A DNA stretch of 64,000 bases from Alkalinema sp. FACHB-956 (GCF_014697025.1 NZ_JACJRC010000013.1:62001-126000); one strand, 5' to 3'; counted from the first letter of the stretch, positions 27,430-37,089 are shown. Translations and numbers: made by a program. Notes: generated from the letters alone by a model not told the origin.

Positions 27430-27819
27430 CTAGAGTTTGACCGTTTGAATCGCTTGAACTAGAGCTTCACGGGTAAAGGGCTTGGTGATGTACGCATTAG
27501 CCCCTTGTTTCATGCCCCACAGGCGATCGATGTCTTGATTTTTGGACGTACAAAAGATAACCGGAATCTTGGCCGTTTCGGGATGTTTCCGCAGACTACG
27601 GCAGAGCTCAAACCCACTCATCCCCGGCATGACCACGTCACTAACAATGACATCCGGCTTTTGGTCGAGGGCTAACTGGAGAGCATCCTTGGCATTGGCT
27701 GTACCAATGACGGTATAACCGCTCTCCCGGAGATAATGACTCAGCAGTTCCATTTCTGAGGGAGTATCTTCCACCACCAAAATCGTTGCCATTTTCGTGT
27801 CGATAAATGATGAAACCAT
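27430..27819 (-). CDS. pixH: CheY-like response regulator (PixH)
   Basis: 130 residues, a single receiver domain: I-L-V-V-E-D-T-P-S-E acidic pocket, phosphorylated Asp in V-I-V-S-D-V-V-M-P-G-M-S-G-F-E, Thr in F-C-T-S-K-N, and Lys in Y-I-T-K-P-F. No output domain, so it probably acts on the pilus motor or competes for PixL phosphate. ATG at 27819 is chosen because GTGAGG sits six bases upstream. A longer frame to 27909 would add a basic leader, and the ATG at 27792 lacks a ribosome site. Confidence 0.9.
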   Translation of the reverse strand: MVSSFIDTKMATILVVEDTPSEMELLSHYLRESGYTVIGTANAKDALQLALDQKPDVIVSDVVMPGMSGFELCRSLRKHPETAKIPVIFCTSKNQDIDRLWGMKQGANAYITKPFTREALVQAIQTVKL

Positions 27820-27912
27820 GTAAACCTCACATTTTTTGCACCATCTTATTGCCCCATCCTGTGCACCCTTAAGTTGGCAATGACGTTTGCGTCCTCTCGG
27901 GTCTGACACCTG

Positions 27913-28941
27913 CTAGGTCAAATGCTTGAAGACGGTTTTCAATAAATCGGCTTGATTGAAAGGCTTAGTCAGGTAGCCGGATGCACCCACTAACTTTGCC
28001 TTCGCCCGATCAATGAAGCCAGTATGCCCGGTCACCATAATGATAGGAATTGTTTTACTAGTCGGATGTCGCCGAAGTAACGAACACAATTCATAACCAT
28101 CGAGGTTGGGCATTCCAACATCTAACAAAATTAAATCAGGTTTGCTGCGCACCACCTGCATCAGTGCTTTAACGGGATCATTGATCATGATCACCGAAAA
28201 ATTTTGATCATCGAGAAAACAATTAATGGCCTGAAGTACTGTGGGGCTATCGTCAATACAGACGATCGTGTAGTGGTCTTTGGCGAGTGGTTGTTCTGCG
28301 TTCTGGGGCGGCTCAGCCACCGAACGAGTAGCGGAAAGAGGGGGATCAAGACTGAGCTGAGGCAGGCGTAGGGCAGTCGGGGTCGCAGAAGCGTTGGAAA
28401 CCTGAGAGTAGCGCTGGCGAATCTGGGATTGGCAATGTTCTACCAGCGTCTTAAGTTCTAGTTGACCAAAGCTGGGGGCTTGGGCAAGCACGTCACTATC
28501 GATCGGGAGAAAACGACCGGCCTTAATTTCTAGGAACCCTTCTAGGACTTCCTTCGCTAAATTCTCGATGAGCACGATCGCATCCGCTGGCAGGAGATAA
28601 CCTTGGTCAACGAGCCAGCAAATCGCCCGATAATCTGGTTCAACATTCGCCTGGTTCCGAACGCTATGTTCAAAGCGAGACCGAGCTTCTTCTCGAATTG
28701 CAGCCGTCAAACTAGGAAGCTGCATCGCCAACTGTTCTAGATGGCGCTCTAACCGGCCAAAGGGATCCACTAGATTCGTGGCATAGGTTAATTGCCCACG
28801 ATCGAGGTAGATTGACCAAACAGTGGCTTCACTCGTCACTTGCAGACGTCCCGTCGTTTGGCGACTACTCAACTGAGCCAACAGATTTAAAGGATGTAGC
28901 CGTTCAAATGAGCGATAGCTAACGGAAGACAGTGTATTCAT
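27913..28941 (-). CDS. pixG: PatA-type response regulator (PixG)
   Basis: 342 residues: N-terminal PATAN/DUF4388 region (L-N-L-L-A-Q-L-S-S-R-Q-T-T-G-R-L-Q-V, W-S-I-Y-L-D-R-G-Q-L-T-Y-A), a helical linker, and a C-terminal receiver (I-V-C-I-D-D-S-P-T-V-L, phosphorylated Asp in L-L-D-V-G-M-P-N-L-D-G-Y, T-G-H-T, L-T-K-P-F). PatA-family regulators work in phototaxis (PixG/TaxP1) and, in Nostoc, in heterocyst patterning. ATG at 28941 has GAGAG upstream; ATG at 28956 is possible but its Shine-Dalgarno would be too close. It is the first gene of the operon, only about 93 bp before pixH. Confidence 0.9.
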   Translation of the reverse strand: MNTLSSVSYRSFERLHPLNLLAQLSSRQTTGRLQVTSEATVWSIYLDRGQLTYATNLVDPFGRLERHLEQLAMQLPSLTAAIREEARSRFEHSVRNQANVEPDYRAICWLVDQGYLLPADAIVLIENLAKEVLEGFLEIKAGRFLPIDSDVLAQAPSFGQLELKTLVEHCQSQIRQRYSQVSNASATPTALRLPQLSLDPPLSATRSVAEPPQNAEQPLAKDHYTIVCIDDSPTVLQAINCFLDDQNFSVIMINDPVKALMQVVRSKPDLILLDVGMPNLDGYELCSLLRRHPTSKTIPIIMVTGHTGFIDRAKAKLVGASGYLTKPFNQADLLKTVFKHLT

Positions 28942-28995
28942 GCCGCGTTCTCTCATTCCTCATAATTTGGTCAACAAAAATCACCGAATAGCAGT

Positions 28996-29024
28996 GATAT
29001 AGATGCCAAAATCCCACCAGTAAA
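28996..29024 (-). promoter_or_regulatory. Candidate promoter of the pix operon
   Basis: On the minus strand TTTACT (29024-29019) and TATATC (29001-28996) are 17 bp apart, about 60 bp before the pixG start. Each hexamer matches the consensus at about four positions. Inferred only. Confidence 0.35.
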
Positions 29025-29887
29025 TTACTAGAGTTGATACTCAAAAATCATAAAAATTACGAATTAAACATCGCTGTTACCCCAACAAAAGCCACAAACG
29101 TATCATCTTTATCATCAAACTACGTAGTATTTGACAAAAGACTGTAGGAATTGCTGGGAACAACTGGCAAAGTTATAGATCGTTCATTTTTAAGATTAGC
29201 CAATGTCAATGATCAACCGCTGTTCATGAATAATCACTCGATGACGATTTTAGGAACATTTGACTAATTCACATATTGCACGATCGACGAATTGATACTA
29301 GAGATCAGTTCCATGCCACTGAATTGAACAACCTAATTAGACTTATGTATTAGACTGCTCAACTGTTGTGCAAATCCTGTGGAGTTTTTAAGTCGAAGGA
29401 CTGAAAAACACACTTGAGAATATCTACAGGATGCATTTTCTCTAGTACTCACTATCGCTCCAACTGACTTAAATCAATACTTACAACGGTGATGGCACAG
29501 GATTAGAACAAGGCTATGAAGTTTTTTCAATCTCCATAGAAAATCTGTCCTCACAGTGACCTCACAGTATGCAGTTTGATTTGGCACCAAAATCTTGATC
29601 GATGGGTTATCCAATTCAACTGAACTGAAAATATTCAATTCGGCGCATGGGATATCTGCAATATCCCTTTTCAAAAGGACGATTAACTGAAATAGACTGA
29701 ATAAGATAACACCATTTTGTATCCTAGAAGACAACAGGTTCCATCATGGTGAAAAAGACACAACATACATAGGATTGCTTTGGGATAGCTAATCTTGAAA
29801 GTTGTTTGACTCAAAAACTTCTGACGCAAAAACTTTCAACTCAACCAACAACTCAACCCATCATGACTCGCCATCCTGCAAATGTCT

Positions 29888-29935
29888 AAACACCAAAGTA
29901 TCCAAACACCAAAGCATCCAAATACCAAAGCATCC
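29888..29935. repeat. Tandem repeat, 3 x 16 bp
   Basis: AAACACCAAAGTATCC, AAACACCAAAGCATCC and AAATACCAAAGCATCC in consecutive 16-bp steps. The substitutions show the units have started to diverge. Confidence 0.9.
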
Positions 29936-30673
29936 AAACACGAATGACCGAATCTTGAAGACCCAAATTGAATGACCGAACCTTAGTCCCCCCAGCCCAT
30001 CCAGCAATGAAAGTGTTTTATCAGCATCATGCTTTTTACTGAATTTCAGTAAAGCTCCTATTGTCACTGCTAGCTTAATAGTTTAAGTGGGAAAAAAGCA
30101 AGATCTCACCTTAGGAAGATGCTTCATAAAAAAAAGACAATCTTTTTTAGACTTTCAGGGGAGGAATAAACCAGCCCAGCGGGATCAACTCTTTCTAAAA
30201 GCCTATATACCTTGATAGAGCAGTCTCAATCTCGTGATTGGGAAAGAATTGATAGAAAATTCCCCCGAAGAATTTTATTTACTGGGACTTCAACATTCAT
30301 CGGGTTTGTAAGCAAAGAGCGATATAAATTAATTTTTCTTAATATTTTTTCAATTTGCGTTTTGCTTGACATTCCCACGTTGTAGGCTCAAATACTTTGC
30401 ATGTTCACCTTTACAGGAACCCTATTCCCCTTCCAAAATCTTGAAACAATAGCGTTTGTTAGCCAGTCGTGTTTGTCAGCCAGTCGTGTTTGTCGATCGC
30501 GTTTGCTGGCCAATAGCATTTGCTAGTAGTATCTGCCCAAAAACGATTTCCGTAGAAGAACACCTTTCTAAAATTAACCTGTGCTAACTAACCTGTGCTA
30601 ACTAATATTATTAATTATTAACTAATATAGGCATTGCTAACTAACACTATCAACTCACACTGCTAATTAAAAG

Positions 30674-30717
30674 AGGCGCTGCTAATTGTAAGGATAATTT
30701 TCCCAACTTAGCAACGC
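30674..30717 (-). terminator. Candidate terminator downstream of the phosphohexomutase gene
   Basis: Inverted arms GGCGCTGCTAA and TTAGCAACGCC (one mismatch) enclose about 22 nt; on the minus strand the hairpin is followed by TCTTTTAATT. It lies about 180 bp after the phosphohexomutase stop. Confidence 0.4.
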
Positions 30718-30810
30718 CCTATTGTGTATTTAACTGTCTTTAATGAATTGAGGCATCAATGGAGTGAGGCATCAGTTCTCACTTGCATTTCCAGATCATG
30801 GGACATCGGT

Positions 30811-30858
30811 TTACCGATTCATTGGGTTACCGATTCATTGGCTTACCGATTGATTGAG
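30811..30858. repeat. Tandem repeat, 3 x 16 bp
   Basis: TTACCGATTCATTGGG, TTACCGATTCATTGGC and TTACCGATTGATTGAG in consecutive 16-bp steps. Confidence 0.9.
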
Positions 30859-30898
30859 TTAACCCTATGCCAAGATACGCCTCAATACCTCAATACAT

Positions 30899-32359
30899 CT
30901 AGGCCGCACTGGCCCAGTCCTTAGCCCAGTTCAATGTCTTGTGCACTTCGTCCAACGTAGCAGCCTCGCAGTACAAGCGCAGCACCGGCTCAGTGCCACT
31001 AAATCGAATTAATAGCCAACTATGATCTGCAAGCCGAAACTTGTAACCATCATCGGTTTGGCAGCTTGCAACTGCTTTGCCAGCGATCGTTTGTAAGGGA
31101 GAATTTTGCAACTGTGCTAGTAGGCGATCGCGCACATCCAAACTCGCTAAGGGTAAGTCAATGCGATCGTAGGCTGCATCAAATCCTGTTTTCTCCTGTA
31201 ATTGACGATACAGGTCACTCAAATCACACCCGGTTTGTACCACCGTTTCCAGGACATACAAAGCTGAGAGCAGCGCATCCCGTTCAGGAATATGGTGTCC
31301 GTAGCCAATTCCGCCGGATTCTTCGCCCCCTAGCAGTGCTTGGGCTTCCAACATACGATCGGCAATGTATTTATACCCGATCGGCGTTTCAAACACCGGC
31401 AGGTTAAATAAGGCCGCCGCTCTGGGAATCAAGTCAGACCCGCTCACGGTTTTAACGACTTCCCCCGTTTTACCCTTACGGGTAGCCATATGTTCAATCA
31501 GGATAGGAATCAGCACCTGGGAGCTAAGAAATTTTCCCGCGCCATCCACCGCAGCAATGCGATCGCAGTCTCCGTCAAAGACCAAGCCCACTTTAACGCC
31601 ATTGGGAACCACATCGTCCCTTAATCGCTGCATCAAGGTCGTCAAATATTTCGGTAACGGTTCCGGCGCACCGCCCTCAAACAGCGGATCCCGATCGGAG
31701 TTGAGTTCCTCCACGTCAATCCCCAAAATCTGACTGACTCCCGTGGACGAAGCCCCATGCATCGCATCGACTAAGACCTTCAATTTGCCCTGCTGAATGG
31801 CCGATCGAATGGCCTCAATATCCACTAATTGTCGGAGTCCCTCACAGTAGCCCGTCCAAGGGTTAAAAGATTGGAGGGTACCCGGTGTACTGGCGGGAGC
31901 GGGCTGGGAGCCTGCATTTAAGAGTGCTTCAATTTTCTGGGTCACTTCCGGCGGCACCGATCCCCCAAAGGCACTTTTCACCTTCAGGCCAGAATAGCTA
32001 CCGGGGTTGTGACTCGCGGTAATCACGATCGCCCCTAGGGCATTCATCTGCTTAGCAGCCCAGCTAAAGGCCGGGGTAGGGGCATAACATTCGGATAGCA
32101 AAACATCAAAGCCAATGGCTTGAACGGTATTTGCCACCGTTTCTGCAAATTGTTCTGACAGGAAGCGGCGATCGTACCCCACCACGACAGTATTACTACC
32201 CGTGGTTGGCCCGTAGACTTCCTTGAGGATTTGCGCTGCTAGAGGGGCCACCCGCGCCACCCGCTCAAACGTAAAGTCGGCGGCAATGACCCCGCGCCAA
32301 CCGTCCGTTCCAAACTTAATGGGGTGGATCGTTGGGACATTTAAGCCAGTTTGAGCCAT
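30899..32359 (-). CDS. Phosphoglucomutase/phosphomannomutase family protein
   Basis: 486 residues of the alpha-D-phosphohexomutase family. All four active-site loops are visible: phosphoserine loop T-A-S-H-N-P (Ser116), metal loop D-G-D-C-D-R, sugar loop G-G-E-E-S-G-G-I-G, and phosphate loop R-F-S-G-T-E-P-V-L-R. The enzyme interconverts hexose 1- and 6-phosphates for glycogen and surface sugars; specificity between glucose, mannose and glucosamine phosphates cannot be read from the motifs. It follows pyk on the same strand with a 117-bp gap, so the two may be cotranscribed. Confidence 0.93.
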   Translation of the reverse strand: MAQTGLNVPTIHPIKFGTDGWRGVIAADFTFERVARVAPLAAQILKEVYGPTTGSNTVVVGYDRRFLSEQFAETVANTVQAIGFDVLLSECYAPTPAFSWAAKQMNALGAIVITASHNPGSYSGLKVKSAFGGSVPPEVTQKIEALLNAGSQPAPASTPGTLQSFNPWTGYCEGLRQLVDIEAIRSAIQQGKLKVLVDAMHGASSTGVSQILGIDVEELNSDRDPLFEGGAPEPLPKYLTTLMQRLRDDVVPNGVKVGLVFDGDCDRIAAVDGAGKFLSSQVLIPILIEHMATRKGKTGEVVKTVSGSDLIPRAAALFNLPVFETPIGYKYIADRMLEAQALLGGEESGGIGYGHHIPERDALLSALYVLETVVQTGCDLSDLYRQLQEKTGFDAAYDRIDLPLASLDVRDRLLAQLQNSPLQTIAGKAVASCQTDDGYKFRLADHSWLLIRFSGTEPVLRLYCEAATLDEVHKTLNWAKDWASAA

Positions 32360-32476
32360 AGGTCAGGAACCTCACAAATATACTTTTTTCAGATAATTCA
32401 TGCACCTGAACTAGTGTATCCGTGAGGTCTGGGCTTCGGCTAGGGCTTGATAAACTCTTGACGGAGAGTTCTAGGC

Positions 32477-34249
32477 TTATTCTTCGCTCCCCTTGGCCGT
32501 ATGGCCCAAGCCAGAATAAACCACGCCCTGTTGCATATCTAGGGTGACGATTTCCCCGTCCCGAATAACAGACGTGGCATCTTTGACCCCGACAATCACG
32601 GGAACACCCAGCCGCAGACCGATCGTAGCCGCATGGCCCGTCACATTGCCGTCTTCAATCACAACACCGCCTGCCCGCCGGATGGCATCCACGTAATTGG
32701 CAGACGTGCTAGAAGCAACCAGAATATCCCCGGCTTCAAAATGGGTGAGGGCTTTCTCGTTGTACATGATGCGGGCGCGTCCACTGACGGACTTTTCCCC
32801 GATCGCCACACCCTTGCCCCGCACTGCCGTCACCACTTCCACCTTAATTAAGTCTGTGGATCCGGCTACACCCTTCAGTGTTCCGGCGGTGAGCACGACG
32901 AGATCCCCCGCCGCCAACATACTGCGTTCTTGAGCTAAGTTAATCGCAGCTTCAAAGGTTTCGGAGGTCGTATCTAGTTCCAGCATCAGCAAGGGTTTGA
33001 CCCCCCAAACTAACTGCAACTGCCGCGCCACATCCATGTGGGGGGTAATAGCCAAAATGGGGGTTCTCGGGCGGAACTTGGAGACGTTCCGGGCCGTTGC
33101 TCCTGTTTTGGTCAAGGTCATGATAGCGGCGGCATTGAGTTGTTCTGCAATGCGTCCCACCGCCTTACTGATGGCATTAGTAATGGACTTGCCAGCATCT
33201 TCCTTGATCCGGTTGGCCTTTTCCCGTTCGGTGCGGATAGCAATTTGCGCCATGGTGGCCACGGCTTCCACGGGATACTTCCCAACGGCGGTTTCGTTGG
33301 ACAGCATGACGGCATCGGTGCCATCCAAAATTGCGTTGGCGATATCCGAAACCTCTGCTCGGGTAGGCCGGGGATTGTTCACCATGCTGTCCAGCATTTG
33401 GGTGGCGGTGATGATGGGAATCCCTAGGCGATTAGCGGTGGCAATCAGGCGTTTTTGCAGAATTGGCACATCTTCGGCGGGTAGTTCTACCCCCAGGTCT
33501 CCCCGCGCCACCATCACGCCATCGGACAGCGACAGAATTTCTTCCATCTGCTCGATCGCTTCGTGCTTCTCAATCTTGACAACCACGGGGGTACTTTTTC
33601 CTGCGTTGGAGATCATTTCCTTGATCTCCTTCACATCTTCGGGGTTACGGACAAAGCTGAGGGCGACCCAGTCCACACCGTTGTCTAACCCGAACAGTAA
33701 ATCCTTGCGATCCTTATCCGTCAGCGCCTTAATGGACAGGTATACGCCGGGGAAGTTGACCCCTTTGCTGTTGGACAGGACACCGCCGACCACAACCCGG
33801 CAGTGCAATTCCCCTGCGGTCTTATCAATCCGTTCCACCGTCATTTCGACTTTGCCATCATCCAATAGAATGGTGGCCCCTTCTGGCACTTCCTCGGCCA
33901 AGGGTTCATAGGTGATGGAACTCATGGCTTGAGTGCCGGGGATTTGTTTGCTCGTCAAGATGAAGGGATCCCCTTTTTTGAGGGTGATGGATCCGTCTTC
34001 AAATTTACCCAGGCGAATCTTGGGGCCTTGTAAATCCTGCAAAATCCCCACGGGATAGTTAAGTTCGTTGGAAACTTGGCGAATCACACGAATGCTGCGC
34101 AGATGGTCATCGTGGGTACCGTGGGAGAAGTTCAGCCGAAAGGTGGTCGCTCCGGCTTTGATCAACTCCCGTAGAACCTCCGGGCTGCTGGTAGCGGGGC
34201 CGATCGTCGCGACAATTTTGGTTCTACGGCGAGAAGGTTGGAACGTCAT
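32477..34249 (-). CDS. pyk: Pyruvate kinase with C-terminal PEP-utiliser domain
   Basis: 590 residues. The catalytic barrel has T-K-I-V-A-T-I-G-P, R-L-N-F-S-H-G, V-V-K-I-E-K-H-E-A-I, M-V-A-R-G-D-L-G-V-E-L and T-A-T-Q-M-L-D-S-M. After the allosteric C-domain (S-K-F-R-P-R-T-P-I-L-A-I) comes an extra domain of about 110 residues like the phospho-histidine domain of PEP-using enzymes, with G-N-V-T-G-H-A-A-T-I-G-L-R and G-D-I-L-V-A-S-S-T. This long form is common in cyanobacteria and Bacillus. It converts PEP and ADP to pyruvate and ATP. ATG at 34249 starts M-T-F-Q-P-S-R-R-R-T-K-I; an upstream frame lacks homology. Confidence 0.96.
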   Translation of the reverse strand: MTFQPSRRRTKIVATIGPATSSPEVLRELIKAGATTFRLNFSHGTHDDHLRSIRVIRQVSNELNYPVGILQDLQGPKIRLGKFEDGSITLKKGDPFILTSKQIPGTQAMSSITYEPLAEEVPEGATILLDDGKVEMTVERIDKTAGELHCRVVVGGVLSNSKGVNFPGVYLSIKALTDKDRKDLLFGLDNGVDWVALSFVRNPEDVKEIKEMISNAGKSTPVVVKIEKHEAIEQMEEILSLSDGVMVARGDLGVELPAEDVPILQKRLIATANRLGIPIITATQMLDSMVNNPRPTRAEVSDIANAILDGTDAVMLSNETAVGKYPVEAVATMAQIAIRTEREKANRIKEDAGKSITNAISKAVGRIAEQLNAAAIMTLTKTGATARNVSKFRPRTPILAITPHMDVARQLQLVWGVKPLLMLELDTTSETFEAAINLAQERSMLAAGDLVVLTAGTLKGVAGSTDLIKVEVVTAVRGKGVAIGEKSVSGRARIMYNEKALTHFEAGDILVASSTSANYVDAIRRAGGVVIEDGNVTGHAATIGLRLGVPVIVGVKDATSVIRDGEIVTLDMQQGVVYSGLGHTAKGSEE

Positions 34250-34330
34250 GAACAAATACTCAACGACTGAACAGGTTCGATCGAATTTAGTGAAAGCATA
34301 TGGGATAGTACCACGGAAGGGGAAACCAAA

Positions 34331-34360
34331 GAAAAAACCCTGCCCCAATCTGGGACAGGG
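34331..34360 (-). terminator. Intrinsic terminator of the COP23 gene
   Basis: On the minus strand CCCTGTCCCA-gat-TGGGGCAGGG (34360-34338) is followed by TTTTTT (34337-34332). It lies about 140 bp after the COP23 gene stop and before pyk. Confidence 0.85.
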
Positions 34361-34415
34361 AACTCACCAACCTAGCTGCAAACCTGCGGCTACAGGAAGC
34401 TAAGAAGCTAAAAAA

Positions 34416-34441
34416 TTGAGGCGCAAAGTTGAGGCGCAAAG
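34416..34441. repeat. Tandem repeat, 2 x 13 bp
   Basis: TTGAGGCGCAAAG at 34416-34428 and 34429-34441, followed by a partial third copy. Confidence 0.9.
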
Positions 34442-34500
34442 TTGAGACTAAAAAATTGTTATGACGCCTCTAGAGACAACTTTCATGGATCCAATCACAA

Positions 34501-35415
34501 TTAACGGAAAATTCTAGGATTCAGTTTGAGCCCAGAACGGGGTTTTTTCGGCGCAGAGGTCGAGGGTTTCGCCGCTGGGGTCGGCAGATTGACGCCATTG
34601 CTGAGCTTGGCTCCGGTACCGCCATCGGCTTTATCCAAGAAAGGTCGCAGGTTGATGCCAGCATTCTTGGACGCTGGGGTAGCGTTGCCCGTGGCAGTCT
34701 CCGCAGTTTTACCCACACCGGGAATCCCCAATAGATCTCCCAGTTGGTTCAGGATATCGCCGCCATTCTTTTTGGATCCGTAGGTTAACACCCCTTGGGT
34801 CATTTCACCACTATCTGCGATCGCCAGATTTTGGAAAACGCGATCGCGGGTCGCGATCGGATCCTGGCCATTGGGAACCGTCAGAACAATTCGGCAGGCC
34901 GGTACTTTCTCAGTGGTGACGCAGATGGTGTTATAGCCGTTTTCCACTGCCGTCATCATTTCCGTCAGGCCATCGGGGCGGTAGGACTCCAAGCGTCGCG
35001 CAATCTCAGCACAGCGGCGATCGCTGCTCCAGCCACCCCCCATCTGGCTCGGAACAGCCCAAGGAAACATTTTCGTAGGCTGACTTTCCGGCATGTAGAC
35101 AACCGTTTGTTGGCCATTGAGGGTCTGGCAGGCAAACCGGACACCCGTGAGGGGAATATTGGTGCTGGGCGTTGTGGCTGTGGGGGTAGTTGATGAGGGC
35201 GTGCTGCTGCTGGGGGTGGAAACCGTTTCCGTGGGCACAGTGACATCGCCCGTAGAGCGCAGGCTAGACCGAGGAGTCGTTTGCGCCTGCGCCATGCCAC
35301 TGGTGAAGAGAAGCGTTGCGATCGCGGCACTGCTACCCCGTAGGAGTAACTGACCGAGGGCCAATTGACTGAGTCCTAACTGACTGAACCGGAAACCAGA
35401 GAGAAGTCGTGCCAT
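34501..35415 (-). CDS. COP23 domain protein, secreted or periplasmic
   Basis: 304 residues. A hydrophobic signal sequence ends near A-Q-A-Q-T (about 45). A Ser/Thr/Pro-rich linker follows, then the COP23 (circadian oscillating protein 23 kDa) domain: V-R-F-A-C-Q-T-L-N-G-Q-Q-T-V-V-Y, P-W-A-V-P, W-S-S-D-R-R-C-A-E-I-A-R-R-L-E-S-Y and N-T-I-C-V-T-T-E-K-V-P-A-C. Four Cys of the domain could form disulfides. The C-terminus is a Pro/Ala/Lys tail. Function is unknown; COP23 was named for circadian abundance in Cyanothece. ATG at 35415 is used rather than TTG three codons upstream. The signal region has a repeated S-Q-L-x-L pattern. Confidence 0.88.
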   Translation of the reverse strand: MARLLSGFRFSQLGLSQLALGQLLLRGSSAAIATLLFTSGMAQAQTTPRSSLRSTGDVTVPTETVSTPSSSTPSSTTPTATTPSTNIPLTGVRFACQTLNGQQTVVYMPESQPTKMFPWAVPSQMGGGWSSDRRCAEIARRLESYRPDGLTEMMTAVENGYNTICVTTEKVPACRIVLTVPNGQDPIATRDRVFQNLAIADSGEMTQGVLTYGSKKNGGDILNQLGDLLGIPGVGKTAETATGNATPASKNAGINLRPFLDKADGGTGAKLSNGVNLPTPAAKPSTSAPKKPRSGLKLNPRIFR

Positions 35416-36030
35416 GGGAGTCAATCCTTAATCCAGAAAGGTGTGAGTTGCGAAGACAGTTTTGAACAGGTTTCAACAAACGATGGAAACTCAAGAGCAC
35501 CAAGTGAGAGAAGTAATTGAGAGAAGTGATTGAGAGAAATCATCGAGACAAGTACTGTTCGATCTCAAGGCTTAGGAGTCAATGCTTGGGGGCATGAACT
35601 GGAGAAATTGGGTAACGTGTCTAACCCGTCTAACTACTGGCCTAAGACCCGAATCTTCCAGCAAAAGTTCCCAGCCACCCGTTCTCAGCCACCCGTTCTC
35701 AGCCATCCGTTCTCATGGACGCCCATTGATGCTGTATCTATATAGCTGTGTCGATGACAAGTATTTGATGTGTTCTAGTATTCCCTGGGTCTAGTAATCT
35801 CCTGACACCCACCGCTCTACACCAAGCAACCCAGGCCATTCCACCCATGGCCATAGCTTGGAGGACGCAACAGAGCTTGCCCAAGCAACTGGGATAACGC
35901 CCAATCTGATAACGACAAACGTAGCAAACACAAGCGCTTTGATGAGAAAAACTTACTAGTCTTTACTTAACTTCATGACATTCCGTATCGTGTATACTAC
36001 CCGAGGGTGTGAGAAAGGAGAGAAAGCCTG
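35416..36030. other. Intergenic region between COP23 gene and crtR
   Basis: It contains short GAGAGAAGT repeats near 35510-35540, the 3 x 14 bp repeat at 35672-35713, and a TATACT -10 candidate (35993-35998) before crtR. Two plus-strand frames of about 70 codons have no support. Confidence 0.5.
35672..35713. repeat. Tandem repeat, 3 x 14 bp
   Basis: CAGCCACCCGTTCT twice and CAGCCATCCGTTCT once, in consecutive 14-bp steps. Confidence 0.93.
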
Positions 36031-37029
36031 ATGGCGGCGGCAAAGCAGCCCCTAGCAGTTCCCCGCGAGCTAGTTGGTGCTCCCGGGCCGGGACAGTTCA
36101 ATCCCAACTTATTTATGTTCATCGCTGCGGTGGCGATCGCCGCATTTTCAACATGGGGACATTTTGAACTCCATTGGGCTAGCTGGATAACGTTTTGCCT
36201 CAACTTTTTAGCGTTGCATTTGGTGGGAACGGTTATCCATGATGCCTGCCATGGGGTTGCCCACCGGAGCAAGGTCGTTAATGCGATCCTAGGCCATGGC
36301 AGTGCGTTCCTATTGTGGTTTTCGTTTCCAGTGTTCACGCGGGTGCACATGCAGCACCATGCCAATGTGAATGACCCCGATAATGACCCCGATCATATCG
36401 TCTCCACCATGGGGCCTTTGTGGTTGATCAATGCCCGGTTCATGTACCACGAGGTTTACTTCTTTCAGCGGAAACTCTGGAAAAAGTTTGAGCTTTACGA
36501 GTGGATCCTGGCGCGATCGAGTGCGGTTCTCCTCCTTTGGCTGGCCTACCACTTTGGGTTTATCCACTACATTTTCAATTTCTGGTTTACCCCGTTGGCC
36601 TTGGTGGGTCTAGAACTCGGATTATTTTTTGATTATTTGCCCCACCGTCCCTTTAAGGAGCGCGATCGCTGGCTCAATGCTCGGGTCTACCCCGGTCGCA
36701 TCCTGAATTACCTCATTGGTGGGCAAAACTACCATCTCGTCCACCACCTCTGGCCAGCAGTACCTTGGTACAACTACGAAAAGGTTTACTTTGCCATGAA
36801 GCCTTTGTTGGATGAAAAAGGCTGTCATCAAACCCTTGGCATCTTCACAGAGGATCCACTGCATTTCATCTATGATGTGTTCATTGGGATTCGTCGCCAT
36901 CGTCGCCCTGCTGAGGCGGCTGTCGTGTCCCCCGTAGAACCACTGCTAGATGTGATGACTGATCCGGTTGAGCCCGAATCCGCTGAACCCGAATCCTTAA
37001 TGGCATCAGAACCTGCTCAATCGCTCTAG
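36031..37029 (+). CDS. crtR: Beta-carotene hydroxylase CrtR
   Basis: 332-residue di-iron membrane hydroxylase. The three His clusters are H-D-A-C-H-G-V-A-H, H-M-Q-H-H-A-N and N-Y-H-L-V-H-H, within several hydrophobic segments (for example F-M-F-I-A-A-V-A-I-A-A-F and A-V-L-L-L-W-L-A). The sequence F-T-R-V-H-M-Q-H-H-A-N-V-N-D-P-D-N-D-P-D-H is the CrtR signature. The family hydroxylates beta-ionone rings to make zeaxanthin and related xanthophylls in thylakoid or cytoplasmic membranes. AGGAG lies 10 bases before ATG 36031. The last 40 residues are an acidic tail with repeats of E-P-E-S. A terminator follows at 37090-37120. Confidence 0.96.
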   Translation: MAAAKQPLAVPRELVGAPGPGQFNPNLFMFIAAVAIAAFSTWGHFELHWASWITFCLNFLALHLVGTVIHDACHGVAHRSKVVNAILGHGSAFLLWFSFPVFTRVHMQHHANVNDPDNDPDHIVSTMGPLWLINARFMYHEVYFFQRKLWKKFELYEWILARSSAVLLLWLAYHFGFIHYIFNFWFTPLALVGLELGLFFDYLPHRPFKERDRWLNARVYPGRILNYLIGGQNYHLVHHLWPAVPWYNYEKVYFAMKPLLDEKGCHQTLGIFTEDPLHFIYDVFIGIRRHRRPAEAAVVSPVEPLLDVMTDPVEPESAEPESLMASEPAQSL

Positions 37030-37089
37030 TCCTCAATCCCTCTTGGCAAAGGATTGAGCTAGGTCAGATAGCAAATCCAACTTTTGATT

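Larger units (their letters stand above)
29025..30898. other. AT-rich gene-free region of about 1.9 kb
   Basis: The sequence is visibly AT-richer than its surroundings and contains almost no GCGATCGC words. Open frames (for example 29474-29734 minus and 30724-30924 plus) show no family features. It holds several degenerate tandem repeats (29888-29935, AACCTGTGCTAACT near 30580-30605, 30811-30858) and a large imperfect hairpin at 30674-30717. An unrecognised small RNA is possible. Confidence 0.5.

Noticed and set aside
29474-29734. 86-codon minus-strand frame in the AT-rich region
   Set aside because: No ribosome site or recognisable fold; an 86-codon open frame here could be chance.
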